Of a stretch of DNA of 64,000 nucleotides, positions 9,929 through 18,322 are shown piece after piece. The notes below the pieces were generated by a model, which saw only the letters and a program-made list of their open reading frames with translations, was not told the origin of the DNA and searched no databases. Within the stretch, counting starts at the first letter, position 1, and every line of letters begins with the position of its first letter. Source of the DNA: Streptomyces sp. ICBB 8177 (GTDB lineage: Bacteria > Actinomycetota > Actinomycetes > Streptomycetales > Streptomycetaceae); the NCBI RefSeq assembly GCF_003144095.1, contig NZ_NSKH01000018.1, forward strand, positions 379,965 to 443,964, written 5' to 3'. The position numbers and the translations under genes are program-made.

Positions 9929-10827
9929 TGCGCCGACCGGCCGCCCTGCTCGGGGCCGGCGCGCTCACCGGCCTCGCGGCCTTCACCGGCCTCGGCGTCA
10001 CCGCGACACCCGCCGTGGCCGCCGCCGAGCCGATGAGCCTCTGCACCACCACCAGCGGTGTCGTGCTCGCCGTGGACTTCGGCCACTGGGGAGGCCCGAT
10101 CCTGCGCGCCTGCGGTACCACACCCACCACCGGGTACGACCTGCTGAACGAGGGAGGCTGGCGCACCACCGGCGACCAGCACGACGGTCCCGCGTTCATC
10201 TGCCGCATCGGCTACAGCGGTTACCAAGGCGGCGCGCAGTACCCGACCCCGGCGCAGGACCCCTGCGTGGTCACGCCACCGGCGTCCGCCTACTGGTCCT
10301 ACTGGCATGCCGACCCCGGCCAGAACACCTGGACCTACAGCCAGCTCGGCGCGATGAGCTATCACCCCGAGCCCGGCAGCGTCGACCTGTGGATCTTCGG
10401 CGGCACCAACATCGCGGGCACCGAGGGCCGCCCCGCGTACTCGCCCGACCTCCTGCGCGCCCACAACACCGCGCCCACCGGTCCGACCGCCCCCGCCACG
10501 CAGGGCTCCGGATCCACGGGCGGGAGTACCGGCGGCCGGACGGGCAGCGCACCGCACGCGCCCGCCGGCGGCGGTGCGACGTCGCCGAGTCCGAGCGCGA
10601 GGGCCAAGCCGTCGGGCTCCGCGTCGGCGTCCGCCTCGGTCTCGGCACCGGCGAGCGGCGCGGACGTCTCACGTCCTCCCACGACACGGGTCGTGGACGC
10701 CGTGCCCGCACCGCCCGCCAAGCGGTCCAGCGGCTCCGGCGTGGCGACCGTGGTCGCCATCGCGCTCGGGGCGTCCCTGGCCGCGGCGGCCGGTGTGACG
10801 ACGTGGCGCAGGCGACGAGCGGGCTGA
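9928..10827 (+). CDS. Membrane-anchored HWGG-domain protein (SCO2322-like)
   Basis: 299-aa exported protein. A signal peptide (about 1-34) is followed by the HWGG domain (35-175: VDFGHWGG, FICRIG, YPTPAQDPC, ASAYWSYW, WTY), the domain also found in the 4836 protein. A Ser/Gly/Thr/Pro-rich linker (about 180-270) and one C-terminal transmembrane segment with a RRRR tail follow. The topology puts the domain outside the membrane on a flexible stalk. Its ATG overlaps the stop of the upstream gene (TGATG), so the two are translationally coupled. It lies between the surface alpha/alpha-barrel protein and the ECF transporter, so it may pass the ligand to the membrane complex. This is inferred from context only. 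Confidence 0.85.
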   Translation: MRRPAALLGAGALTGLAAFTGLGVTATPAVAAAEPMSLCTTTSGVVLAVDFGHWGGPILRACGTTPTTGYDLLNEGGWRTTGDQHDGPAFICRIGYSGYQGGAQYPTPAQDPCVVTPPASAYWSYWHADPGQNTWTYSQLGAMSYHPEPGSVDLWIFGGTNIAGTEGRPAYSPDLLRAHNTAPTGPTAPATQGSGSTGGSTGGRTGSAPHAPAGGGATSPSPSARAKPSGSASASASVSAPASGADVSRPPTTRVVDAVPAPPAKRSSGSGVATVVAIALGASLAAAAGVTTWRRRRAG

Positions 10828-10831
10828 GCCG

Positions 10832-12013
10832 GTGCCCGTACGCCACCCCGCCGTCGCCGCACTGAGCAGCAGCGCCCGGCCGCCGCGCAACCTGCACCCG
10901 GTGGCCTGGTGGATCTGGGCCGCCGGTCTGGCGACCGCCGCCAGCCGCACCACCAACCCCCTGCTGCTCCTGCTGGTGTTCGCGGTCCTCGGCTACGTGG
11001 TCACCGTCCGCCGCACCGACGCGCCCTGGGCCCGCGGCTTCCCGTACTACCTGTGGCTGGCGCTGACCGTGATCGCCATCCGTGTGGTCTTCCGCGTCGT
11101 CTTCGAAAGCGGTGTCACACCGGCCGACCACATCATGTTCACCCTGCCGCACCTCCCCACGCCGCGCTGGTACGCGGGCATCCAGATCGGCGGCCCCGTG
11201 TCACTGGAGGCCGCGCTGTCCGCCGCCTTCGACGGGCTGCGCCTGGCCTGCCTGATGTGCTGCGTCGGCGCCGCCAACACCCTGGCCAACCCCAAGCGCG
11301 CCCTGCGCGTGCTGCCCGGCGCGCTCTACGAACTGGGCGTGGCCGTCACCGTGTCCCTGAGCGTCGCGCCCCAGCTCATCGAGTCCGTCCAGCGGGTGCG
11401 GCGGGCCCGCAGGCTGCGCGCCGGGAACACCAAGGGCCTGCGCGCAGTACGCGGCATCGTCGTCCCGGTCCTGGAGGACGCGCTGGAACGCTCCCTCGCG
11501 CTGGCCGCCGCCATGGACTCGCGCGGCTACGGCCGCTCCGGCACCGCGACCCGCGCCTCCCGCCGCCTCACCGGGGCGTTGATGCTGCTGGGGATGCTGG
11601 GACTGTGCACCGGTGTGTACGGGCTGCTCGACGGCACCACACCCCGCCTGCTCGGGCTGCCCGCCCTGCTGGCCGGAGCCGTGCTGTGCGGCGCGGGACT
11701 GATGACGGGAGGCCGCCGGGTGCGTCGCACCGGATACCGGCCCGACCCCTGGCTCGCCCCGGAGTGGATCACCGCCGGATGCGGTGTCGTGGTGGCGGTG
11801 ACGCTCTTCGCGTCCACCGGCTACAGCGCCACCCAGCTCAACCCCAGCCTTTATCCGCTGAGTTGGCCGCCCCTGCCGCTGGTCCCCTCCGCCGCGATCC
11901 TGCTGGCCGCCGTCGCGGGCCTCGCGGCGCCGCGTCCCGCGGCCGTTCCTGGGCCCGCACCGGGGGCCGCCCTTCCCGCCTCGCCCGACACACCGACGGA
12001 GACCGCCGCGTGA
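10832..12013 (+). CDS. ECF transporter transmembrane subunit EcfT
   Basis: 393-aa integral membrane protein of the CbiQ/EcfT family, the scaffold that couples the ATPases to the substrate-binding S subunit. Several hydrophobic segments are visible between residues 25 and 320. The two short cytoplasmic coupling motifs of the family are present as RRARRLR and MDSRGYGR. The start is GTG at 10832, 5 bp after the preceding stop. The C-terminal tail is Ala/Pro-rich. The gene is followed by a GTGA overlap with the fused ATPase gene. With the next two genes it makes a complete dedicated (group I) ECF transporter; corrinoid as the substrate is inferred from the riboswitch. Confidence 0.9.
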   Translation: MPVRHPAVAALSSSARPPRNLHPVAWWIWAAGLATAASRTTNPLLLLLVFAVLGYVVTVRRTDAPWARGFPYYLWLALTVIAIRVVFRVVFESGVTPADHIMFTLPHLPTPRWYAGIQIGGPVSLEAALSAAFDGLRLACLMCCVGAANTLANPKRALRVLPGALYELGVAVTVSLSVAPQLIESVQRVRRARRLRAGNTKGLRAVRGIVVPVLEDALERSLALAAAMDSRGYGRSGTATRASRRLTGALMLLGMLGLCTGVYGLLDGTTPRLLGLPALLAGAVLCGAGLMTGGRRVRRTGYRPDPWLAPEWITAGCGVVVAVTLFASTGYSATQLNPSLYPLSWPPLPLVPSAAILLAAVAGLAAPRPAAVPGPAPGAALPASPDTPTETAA

Positions 12014-13713
12014 TCCGCTTCGACCACGTCACCGTCACCTACGACGGAGAGCCGGAACCCGTGCTGCGCGACGTGGACCTGCGCGTCGAGGAGGGCGAAC
12101 TGTGCCTCGTCGTCGGCCGCACCGGCGTGGGCAAGTCCACTCTGCTGGGCACGGTCAACGGCCTGGTCCCGCACTTCACCGGCGGGACCCTCGCCGGACG
12201 GGTCGTCGTCGACGGCAGGGACACCGCCCACCATCCGCCGCGCGAACTCGCCGACGTGGTCGGGGTGGTCGGCCAGGACCCCCTGGCCGGATTCGTCACC
12301 GACACGGTGGAGGAGGAACTCGCCTACGTCATGGAGCAGTTGGCGGTCCCACCGCAGGTGATGCGCAAGCGGGTGGAGGAGACCCTCGACCTGCTCGGCC
12401 TGGCCGACCTGCGCCACCGCGCCCTGCGCGAACTCTCCGGCGGCCAGCAGCAGCGCGTCGCGATCGGCTCCGTGCTCACGGCGCACCCGCGCGTCCTGAT
12501 CCTGGACGAGCCCACCTCCGCGCTCGACCCGACCGCCGCGGAGGACGTCCTCGCCGCCGTCACCCGCCTCGTCCACGACCTCGGCGTCACCGTGCTGCTG
12601 GCCGAACACCGCCTGGAGCGCGTCGTGCAGTACGCCGACCGCATCGTGCACCTCACCGGGGACGGCACTGTCGAGGACGGGCCCGCGCGGCAGATCTTCC
12701 GCACCGCCTCCGTGGCCCCGCCCGTGGTCGACCTCGGACGGCTCGCCGGATGGGATCCCCTGCCGATGTCGGTACGCGACGCACGCCGTATGGCGGCCCC
12801 TCTGCGCCGCCGCCTGGAGTCGGCACCCGCACCTCGGCCCCCGTCCGGCCCGAAGACCGGCGACCCTCTTCTCACCGCACGCGGCGTGCTCGTGCGCTAT
12901 GGGCCCACGGTCGCCGTCGCGGGTGTCGACACCGTGCTGCACGGCGGCGAGGTCGTGGCGCTGATGGGCCGCAACGGTTCCGGCAAGTCCTCGCTGCTGT
13001 GGGCCTTGCAGGGCTCGGGGCCGAGGCAGGGCGGCACGGTCAAGGTCAGCGGCACGCTCCCCGCACGAAACGGCGAAGGGCACCACGACCCCGGGAAGCT
13101 CGCCCCCGGCGCCGCGCGCACCCTGGTGGGCCTGGTCCCGCAGACCCCCACCGACCTGCTGTACCTGGACTCGGTGGGGGCCGAACTCGCCCAGGCGGAC
13201 CGGGAATCGGCCACCACGGCCGAGGAGGCCACCCGGGGGAAGCCCGCCGACCCGGGTCGGCCGTCCGCCCGCGCGTTGCTCGACCGGATCGCGCCCGGCA
13301 TCGGCGACGCCGTGCACCCCCGCGACCTGTCGGAGGGCCAGAAGCTCTCCCTGGTCCTCGCCATCCAGCTCGCCGCCACACCACGTGTCGTCCTGCTCGA
13401 CGAGCCGACGCGGGGCCTGGACTACCAGGCGAAGACCGCGCTGATCGCGATCGTGCGGTCGCTGGCGGCGGAGGGGCGAGCCGTGGTGGTCTCGACGCAC
13501 GACGTCGAGTTCGTGGCGTCCTGCGCCGACCGCGTCGTCGTCATGGCCGAGGGCGAGGTGGTGGCCGACGGGCCCACGGCCGACATCGTGGTGTCGTCCC
13601 CCGCGTTCGCCCCCCAGACGGCGAAGATCCTCAGCCCGCTCGCTTACTTGACGCCTCATCAAGTCGCGGCCGCACTGGCCGCGTTGCCCGCGTCGGCGGG
13701 GGAGGAGCGGTGA
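12010..13713 (+). CDS. ECF transporter ATPase, fused A-A' protein
   Basis: 567-aa protein with two complete ABC ATPase domains in tandem, equivalent to EcfA and EcfA'. The first has Walker A GRTGVGKST, signature LSGGQQQR and Walker B VLILDEPTSALD. The second, after a linker near residues 240-285, has Walker A GRNGSGKSS, a modified signature LSEGQKLS and Walker B VVLLDEPTRGLD. A Gly/Ala/Pro-rich insertion lies in the second domain. The GTG start at 12010 overlaps the ecfT stop; an open frame further upstream is a shadow of ecfT. It powers the transporter at the cytoplasmic face of the membrane. Confidence 0.93.
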   Translation: MIRFDHVTVTYDGEPEPVLRDVDLRVEEGELCLVVGRTGVGKSTLLGTVNGLVPHFTGGTLAGRVVVDGRDTAHHPPRELADVVGVVGQDPLAGFVTDTVEEELAYVMEQLAVPPQVMRKRVEETLDLLGLADLRHRALRELSGGQQQRVAIGSVLTAHPRVLILDEPTSALDPTAAEDVLAAVTRLVHDLGVTVLLAEHRLERVVQYADRIVHLTGDGTVEDGPARQIFRTASVAPPVVDLGRLAGWDPLPMSVRDARRMAAPLRRRLESAPAPRPPSGPKTGDPLLTARGVLVRYGPTVAVAGVDTVLHGGEVVALMGRNGSGKSSLLWALQGSGPRQGGTVKVSGTLPARNGEGHHDPGKLAPGAARTLVGLVPQTPTDLLYLDSVGAELAQADRESATTAEEATRGKPADPGRPSARALLDRIAPGIGDAVHPRDLSEGQKLSLVLAIQLAATPRVVLLDEPTRGLDYQAKTALIAIVRSLAAEGRAVVVSTHDVEFVASCADRVVVMAEGEVVADGPTADIVVSSPAFAPQTAKILSPLAYLTPHQVAAALAALPASAGEER

Positions 13714-14567
13714 CGAGGAGACCCCGCACTCCGGTCGCCGTGCGCCTCCACCCCCGCGCCGCGACGGCGGCCGGACTCGCCGCGTTCGTCGGGGTGGTGG
13801 CGTTCTTCTGGCCGTTCGTCGTCGCACCGGGCAGGTTCGGCTCGTCGCTGACGCCACCGTTGATCTTCGGCAGTCTCCTCGTCCTGGTGCTCGCCGTCGT
13901 CTTCGCCGAGATCGCGGACGGCGGCATCGACTCCAAAGCCCTGGCCATGCTCGGGGTGCTGTCCGCGGTCAACGCGGCGCTGCGCCCGCTGGGCGCGGGC
14001 ACGGCCGGGGTCGAGACCGTGTTCTTCACCCTGGTGCTGGCCGGCCGGGTCTTCGGCGCTGGCTTCGGCTTCACCCTGGGATGCACCTCGCTGTTCGCGT
14101 CCGCGCTGATCACCGGCGGGGTCGGGCCGTGGATGCCGTACCAGATGTTCGGCTGCGCGTTCGTCGGCATGCTGGCGGGCTGGCTGCCGCGACTCGGCGG
14201 GCGCAAGGAGATCCTGGTGCTGGCCCTGTACGGTGCCTTCTCCGGTTACCTGTTCGGATTCCTGCTGAACCTCTCCTTCTGGCCGTTCTCCGTGGACCCG
14301 CACAGCTCGATCGCCTACCTGCCGGGCCTGCCCTTCACCCAGCAGTGGCACCGCTATCTGGCGTTCGACGCGGCGACGTCGCTGGGGTGGGACACGGGAA
14401 GGGCGGTGACGACGTTCCTGGGCGTGCTCGTCGTGGGGCCCGCGGTTCTCGGCTCCTTCCGCCGAGCCGCCCGCCGAGCCCACTTCGAGGCCCCGGTCCG
14501 CTTCGAGCCCGTGGGCGGCGAGGACTCTCAGCCGACCGGGACGGAGCGCTGGGCGGGGCCGTTGTAG
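13710..14567 (+). CDS. ECF transporter substrate-specific (S) subunit, CbrT-like
   Basis: 285-aa hydrophobic protein with about six predicted membrane segments, starting at a GTG that overlaps the ATPase stop and has GGAGGAG upstream. Its position and topology are those of an ECF S component, the subunit that binds the vitamin. The large loop with SSIAYLPGLPFTQQWHRYL and the segment GFGFTLGCTSLFASALITGGVGP resemble CbrT-type S components, which bind cobalamin and its precursors. The assignment to cobalamin relies mainly on the riboswitch at the head of the operon. The last 40 bp overlap the convergent prpC gene. Confidence 0.82.
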   Translation: MTRRPRTPVAVRLHPRAATAAGLAAFVGVVAFFWPFVVAPGRFGSSLTPPLIFGSLLVLVLAVVFAEIADGGIDSKALAMLGVLSAVNAALRPLGAGTAGVETVFFTLVLAGRVFGAGFGFTLGCTSLFASALITGGVGPWMPYQMFGCAFVGMLAGWLPRLGGRKEILVLALYGAFSGYLFGFLLNLSFWPFSVDPHSSIAYLPGLPFTQQWHRYLAFDAATSLGWDTGRAVTTFLGVLVVGPAVLGSFRRAARRAHFEAPVRFEPVGGEDSQPTGTERWAGPL

Positions 14568-15661
14568 GCGCCGAGGGGGCGGATCAGCGCGTTGTGGGCG
14601 AGTTGTTCGGTGATGTGCGCGGTCCAGCCGGTGACGCGGCTCATCACGAAGACGGGGGTGAAGGCGGGGATGTCGAATCCCATCAGGTGGTAGGCGAGTC
14701 CGGCCGGGTAGTCCAGGTTGGGGTGGATGCCCTTGCGGCTGATCATCGCGTGCCGCAGCGCCGCGTGCAGCGTGGCGAGCCGGGTGACGTCGGGGTCTCC
14801 GGCCCGCGCGATCAGCCGCTCGGTGGCCGCCTGCATGATCGGGACACGGGAGTCTCCGTGCTTGTAGACGCGGTGACCGAATCCCATGATCTTGCGCTTG
14901 GCGGCGAGCGCCTCGTCGAGCCAGGCGTCGACGCCCCGCGGGTCGCCGATCTCGTCGAGCATGTGCATCACGGCCTCGTTGGCGCCGCCGTGCAGGGGAC
15001 CCTTGAGCGCGCCGATGGCCGCGGTGACCGCGCTGTAGAGGTCGGAGAGGGTGGAGGTGACGACGCGGGCGGTGAACGTGGAGGCGTTGAAGCTGTGTTC
15101 GGCGTAGAGGATGAGCGAGATCTCGAAGCAGCGCACGACCTCGGGGCCGGGCACCGAGCCGAAGCACATGTGGAAGAAGTTCTCGGCGAGGCCGAGCGAG
15201 TCGTCCGGCGCGATGGGGTCGAAGCCGTGCCTGCGGCGGTGGTCGGCGGCGACCACGACCGGCAGTCTCGCCAGCAGGGCGAGCGACTTGGCGCGGTTGG
15301 CGGCCGGGCTGCCGTCGTCCTCGACCGGGTCCTCGGCGCCGAAGAAGCTGACAGCGGTGCGCAGCACGTCCATCGGGTGGCAGGTGTCCGGCAGCCGGGT
15401 CAGCACGTCGGTGGTGGTGCGGTCCAGCGGGCGAAGGGCGCGTTCGCGGGCGGTGAAGTCCACCAGCTGGTCGTGGTCGGGCAGTTCGCCGTACCACAGC
15501 AGGTAGGCGACCTCCTCGAAGGAGCGGTGGGCGGCCAGGTCCTGGACCGGGTAGCCGCGGTAGGTCAGGGAGTTGGTCTCCTCGATGACCGTGGAGATGG
15601 CGGTGGTGTCGACGACGACACCGGCCAGGCCGCGGTGGATCTCGGGGGCTTCGGTGGTCAT
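14528..15661 (-). CDS. prpC: 2-Methylcitrate synthase
   Basis: 377-aa enzyme of the citrate synthase family that condenses propionyl-CoA with oxaloacetate in the methylcitrate cycle. The family landmarks are GPLHGGANEAV, MGFGHRVYK (catalytic His) and FDIPAFTPVFVMSR (catalytic Asp region). The short length and the N-terminus GLAGVVVDTTAIS are typical of methylcitrate synthases rather than of the longer TCA enzyme. Adjacent prpB and prpD support this. It is last in a prpD-prpB-prpC operon and its 3' end overlaps the convergent ECF S gene by 40 bp. Confidence 0.93.
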   Translation of the reverse strand: MTTEAPEIHRGLAGVVVDTTAISTVIEETNSLTYRGYPVQDLAAHRSFEEVAYLLWYGELPDHDQLVDFTARERALRPLDRTTTDVLTRLPDTCHPMDVLRTAVSFFGAEDPVEDDGSPAANRAKSLALLARLPVVVAADHRRRHGFDPIAPDDSLGLAENFFHMCFGSVPGPEVVRCFEISLILYAEHSFNASTFTARVVTSTLSDLYSAVTAAIGALKGPLHGGANEAVMHMLDEIGDPRGVDAWLDEALAAKRKIMGFGHRVYKHGDSRVPIMQAATERLIARAGDPDVTRLATLHAALRHAMISRKGIHPNLDYPAGLAYHLMGFDIPAFTPVFVMSRVTGWTAHITEQLAHNALIRPLGAYNGPAQRSVPVG

Positions 15662-15680
15662 GGGATCCTCCGTGCGAAGG

Positions 15681-16586
15681 TCAGTCGCCGGGCGGCAGGC
15701 GGAAGTCGAAGACGTCGGAGTCGAAGGCGGAGTACGCCTGGTAGTCGAGGAGTTCGTAGAGCCGGGAGCGGGTCTGCATGCGCGGCAGCAGCGACTCCTG
15801 GGTGCCCTCGGCGGCGATCGTGCGCAGGCCGTCCTCCACGGCGCCCATCGCCAGGCGCAGCAGGGTGACCGGGTAGAGGGCGATGTTGTAGCCGAGGTTC
15901 TCCAGGGTGGCGGCGGTCAGCAGCGGGCCCTTGCCGAACTCGGTGAGGTTGGCCAGCAGTGGCACGTCGACCGCCGCGCGGAACGCCTCGAACTCGGCCT
16001 CGTCGGCGAGTGCTTCGGGGAAGATCGCGTCGGCTCCGGCGTCCACGTAGGCCTTGGCGCGGTCGATCGCGGCGGGCAGACCTTCGACGGAGCGGGCGTC
16101 GGTTCGGGCCATCAGCAGGAAGTCGGGGTCTCGGCGGGCGTCGACGGCGGCGCGCAGCCTGCGGGTCATCTCCTCACGGCCGACGACCTGTTTGCCGTCG
16201 AGGTGACCGCAGCGCTTGGGGTTGACCTGGTCCTCCAGGTGCATCCCGGCGAGGCCCGCGTCCTCCATGAGCTGCACGGTGCGGGCGGCGTTCATCGGCT
16301 CGCCGAAGCCGGTGTCGGCGTCGATGATCGCGGGCAGGTCGGTGACCCGGGTGGTCTGCTGGGCGCGGGCGGCGATCTCGGTGGAGGTGGTCAGCCCGAT
16401 GTCGGGCAGGCCGAGGTCGGCGGCGAGCACGGCGCCGGAGAGGTAGACCGCGTCGAAGCCGGTGTCCTGGATCAGGCGCGCGGACAACGGGTTGACGGCG
16501 CCGGGCACGCGCAGCAGGCGCCCGGAGGCGAGCTTGTCGCGCAGGTCGCGGCGGCGCTCGGCGGGGGTGGTACGGGTGTGCAGCAT
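15681..16586 (-). CDS. prpB: 2-Methylisocitrate lyase
   Basis: 301-aa lyase that splits methylisocitrate into pyruvate and succinate, the last step of the methylcitrate cycle. It belongs to the isocitrate lyase/PEP mutase superfamily and shows the metal-binding IDADTGFGEP and the active-site motif KRCGHLDGK. Its length is half that of isocitrate lyase, as expected. The start is an ATG at 16586 overlapping the prpD stop, with a GTG one codon upstream as an alternative. It sits between prpD and prpC in the operon. Confidence 0.94.
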   Translation of the reverse strand: MLHTRTTPAERRRDLRDKLASGRLLRVPGAVNPLSARLIQDTGFDAVYLSGAVLAADLGLPDIGLTTSTEIAARAQQTTRVTDLPAIIDADTGFGEPMNAARTVQLMEDAGLAGMHLEDQVNPKRCGHLDGKQVVGREEMTRRLRAAVDARRDPDFLLMARTDARSVEGLPAAIDRAKAYVDAGADAIFPEALADEAEFEAFRAAVDVPLLANLTEFGKGPLLTAATLENLGYNIALYPVTLLRLAMGAVEDGLRTIAAEGTQESLLPRMQTRSRLYELLDYQAYSAFDSDVFDFRLPPGD

Positions 16587-18100
16587 CACAACAGGCCCTT
16601 CGGGAGCCGGGAGTCGCAGGCGGCGACGGCGCCGGTGTCCACGGCCGGGAAGAGCGCGTCGAGTTCCGTTCCCTCCAGCGTGCCGAGCCGGTCCACCGCG
16701 TCGAGGAACGCGTCCTGAGCGGCCGGGGTCAAGGCCTGCTCGGCCAGGGTGCGGAACTTCGCGGTGTAGCCGGCCCGGTCGAAGGGGCGGGCGCCGGCCG
16801 GGTGGGCGTCGGCGACGGCGAGTTCGTCCTCGATGACCGTGCCGTCCTCCAGGGTGATCACCGCGCGCCCGCCGAACGCCCGCCGCGACGGGTCGGGGTC
16901 GTGGTAGCGGCGCGTCCACTCCGGGTCCTCGGCGGTGCGGATCTTCCGCCACAGCGCGACGGTCTCGGGCCTGCGGGCGCGCTCGGGGGCGTAGGAGCGC
17001 TCGTGGTGCCAGGCGCCGTCCTCCAGGGCGACGGCGAAGATGTACGGCACGGAGTGGTCGAGCGTCTCGCGGCTGGCCTCGGGGTCGTACTTCTGCGGAT
17101 CGTTCGCGCCGGAGCCGATGACGTGGTGGGTGTGGTGGCTGGTGTGCAGCACGATGTCGCGCACGCCCGTCAGCGGCCCGGTCTTCTCCCGCAGCCGCCG
17201 CGCGAGGTCGATGACGGCCTGCGCCTGGTACTCGGCGGAGTGCTCCTTGGTGTAGGTCTCCAGGATCGCGCGGCGCGGCTCGCCCAGCTCCGGGAGGCTG
17301 ACGGTGTACGCCGCGTCGGGGCCGTCCAGCATCCAGGCCAGGAAGCCGTCCTCGCCCTCGTAGATCGGCGACGGCGAGCCCTCGCCGCGCATCGCCCGGT
17401 CGACCGCCTCGATCGCCGCCTTGCCCGCGAAGGCCGGGGCGAACGCCTTCCAGCTGGAGATCTCGCCCTTGCGGGACTGCCGGGTGGCGGTGGTGGTGTG
17501 CACCGCCTGCTGGACGGCCTGGTGGACCGTCGCGGTGTCCAGCTCCAGCAGCGCGCCGAGCCCGCAGACGGTGGCGGCGCCGAGGTGGGCGACGTGGTCG
17601 ATGCGGTGGGCGTGCAGGCAGATGCCCTTGACCAGCGCCACGTGCACCTCGTACGCGGCGACGATGCCGCGCAGCAGGTCGGCGCCGGAGCGGCCGGTGT
17701 GCTGGGCGACGGCGAGCAGCGGCGGGATGTTGTCGCCGGGGTGGGAGTAGTCGGCGGCCAGGAACGTGTCGTGGAAGTCCAGCTCGCGCACGGCCGTGCC
17801 GTTCGCCCAGGCGGCCCACTCGGGCGAGACGCGCCCGGCGGTGCCGAAGACCGAGGCACCGGGGGTGCCGGGCGCGGCCGGGTGGGCGGCGGCCTGGGCA
17901 CGGGCGACGGCGACCGGGCGGCGCAGCAGCGAGGCGGTGGCCACGGCCGCGTTGTCGATCACCCGGTTGACAGCCATGGCGGCGGCCCGCGGGTCGACGT
18001 CGTGGGTTCCGGTGGCGACGGCGGCCAGCTTCCAGGCGAGCTGCTCCTCGCGCGGCAGGCGGTCGGCGCTGCGACGCACGCGTACCTGGTGGTCGATCAC
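16586..18100 (-). CDS. prpD: 2-Methylcitrate dehydratase
   Basis: 504-aa protein of the MmgE/PrpD family, dehydrating 2-methylcitrate to 2-methyl-cis-aconitate. Recognisable segments are [38 protein letters not shown] and [19 protein letters not shown]. The order prpD-prpB-prpC and the divergent RamB/PrpR-type regulator identify the pathway. It is the first gene of the operon, with 222 bp of regulatory DNA upstream. The methylcitrate cycle removes propionyl-CoA without B12. Confidence 0.93.
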   Translation of the reverse strand: MIDHQVRVRRSADRLPREEQLAWKLAAVATGTHDVDPRAAAMAVNRVIDNAAVATASLLRRPVAVARAQAAAHPAAPGTPGASVFGTAGRVSPEWAAWANGTAVRELDFHDTFLAADYSHPGDNIPPLLAVAQHTGRSGADLLRGIVAAYEVHVALVKGICLHAHRIDHVAHLGAATVCGLGALLELDTATVHQAVQQAVHTTTATRQSRKGEISSWKAFAPAFAGKAAIEAVDRAMRGEGSPSPIYEGEDGFLAWMLDGPDAAYTVSLPELGEPRRAILETYTKEHSAEYQAQAVIDLARRLREKTGPLTGVRDIVLHTSHHTHHVIGSGANDPQKYDPEASRETLDHSVPYIFAVALEDGAWHHERSYAPERARRPETVALWRKIRTAEDPEWTRRYHDPDPSRRAFGGRAVITLEDGTVIEDELAVADAHPAGARPFDRAGYTAKFRTLAEQALTPAAQDAFLDAVDRLGTLEGTELDALFPAVDTGAVAACDSRLPKGLL

Positions 18101-18205
18101 GGGACTCCTCGGGGGGTTGGTGCGGATGCCCTACGCACATCAGCTTGCCCCGGGCCCGGCACCCGGGCGAGCACTCCACGCTGCGTAATCCGTCCACCCC
18201 GGGCC

Positions 18206-18250
18206 TGCGAAACAGCGAATCCTGCGAAATGAGCGGATGCTATGTTCGCA
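18206..18250. promoter_or_regulatory. Repeated TGCGAA/TTCGCA operator-like motifs between prpD and its regulator
   Basis: TGCGAAAC (18206-18213), TGCGAAAT (18223-18230, 17 bp later) and the inverse TTCGCAA (18245-18251) lie in the intergenic region of prpD and the divergent regulator. The same core occurs upstream of aceA beside a second regulator of the same family. RamB/PrpR-type proteins bind TTTGCAAA-like sites, so these are good operator candidates. Confidence 0.55.
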
Positions 18251-18322
18251 AGGAGTCCGCACCACCGGGATCGTGTGCGGAGCACTGACGCGGGGGCGGC
18301 CACGGAAGGAGCGCGACGGGCG

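Noticed and set aside
12102-13709. Long out-of-frame extension upstream of the ECF S gene
   Set aside because: Arg/Pro/Gly-rich shadow of the fused ATPase; the real S gene starts at the GTG at 13710.
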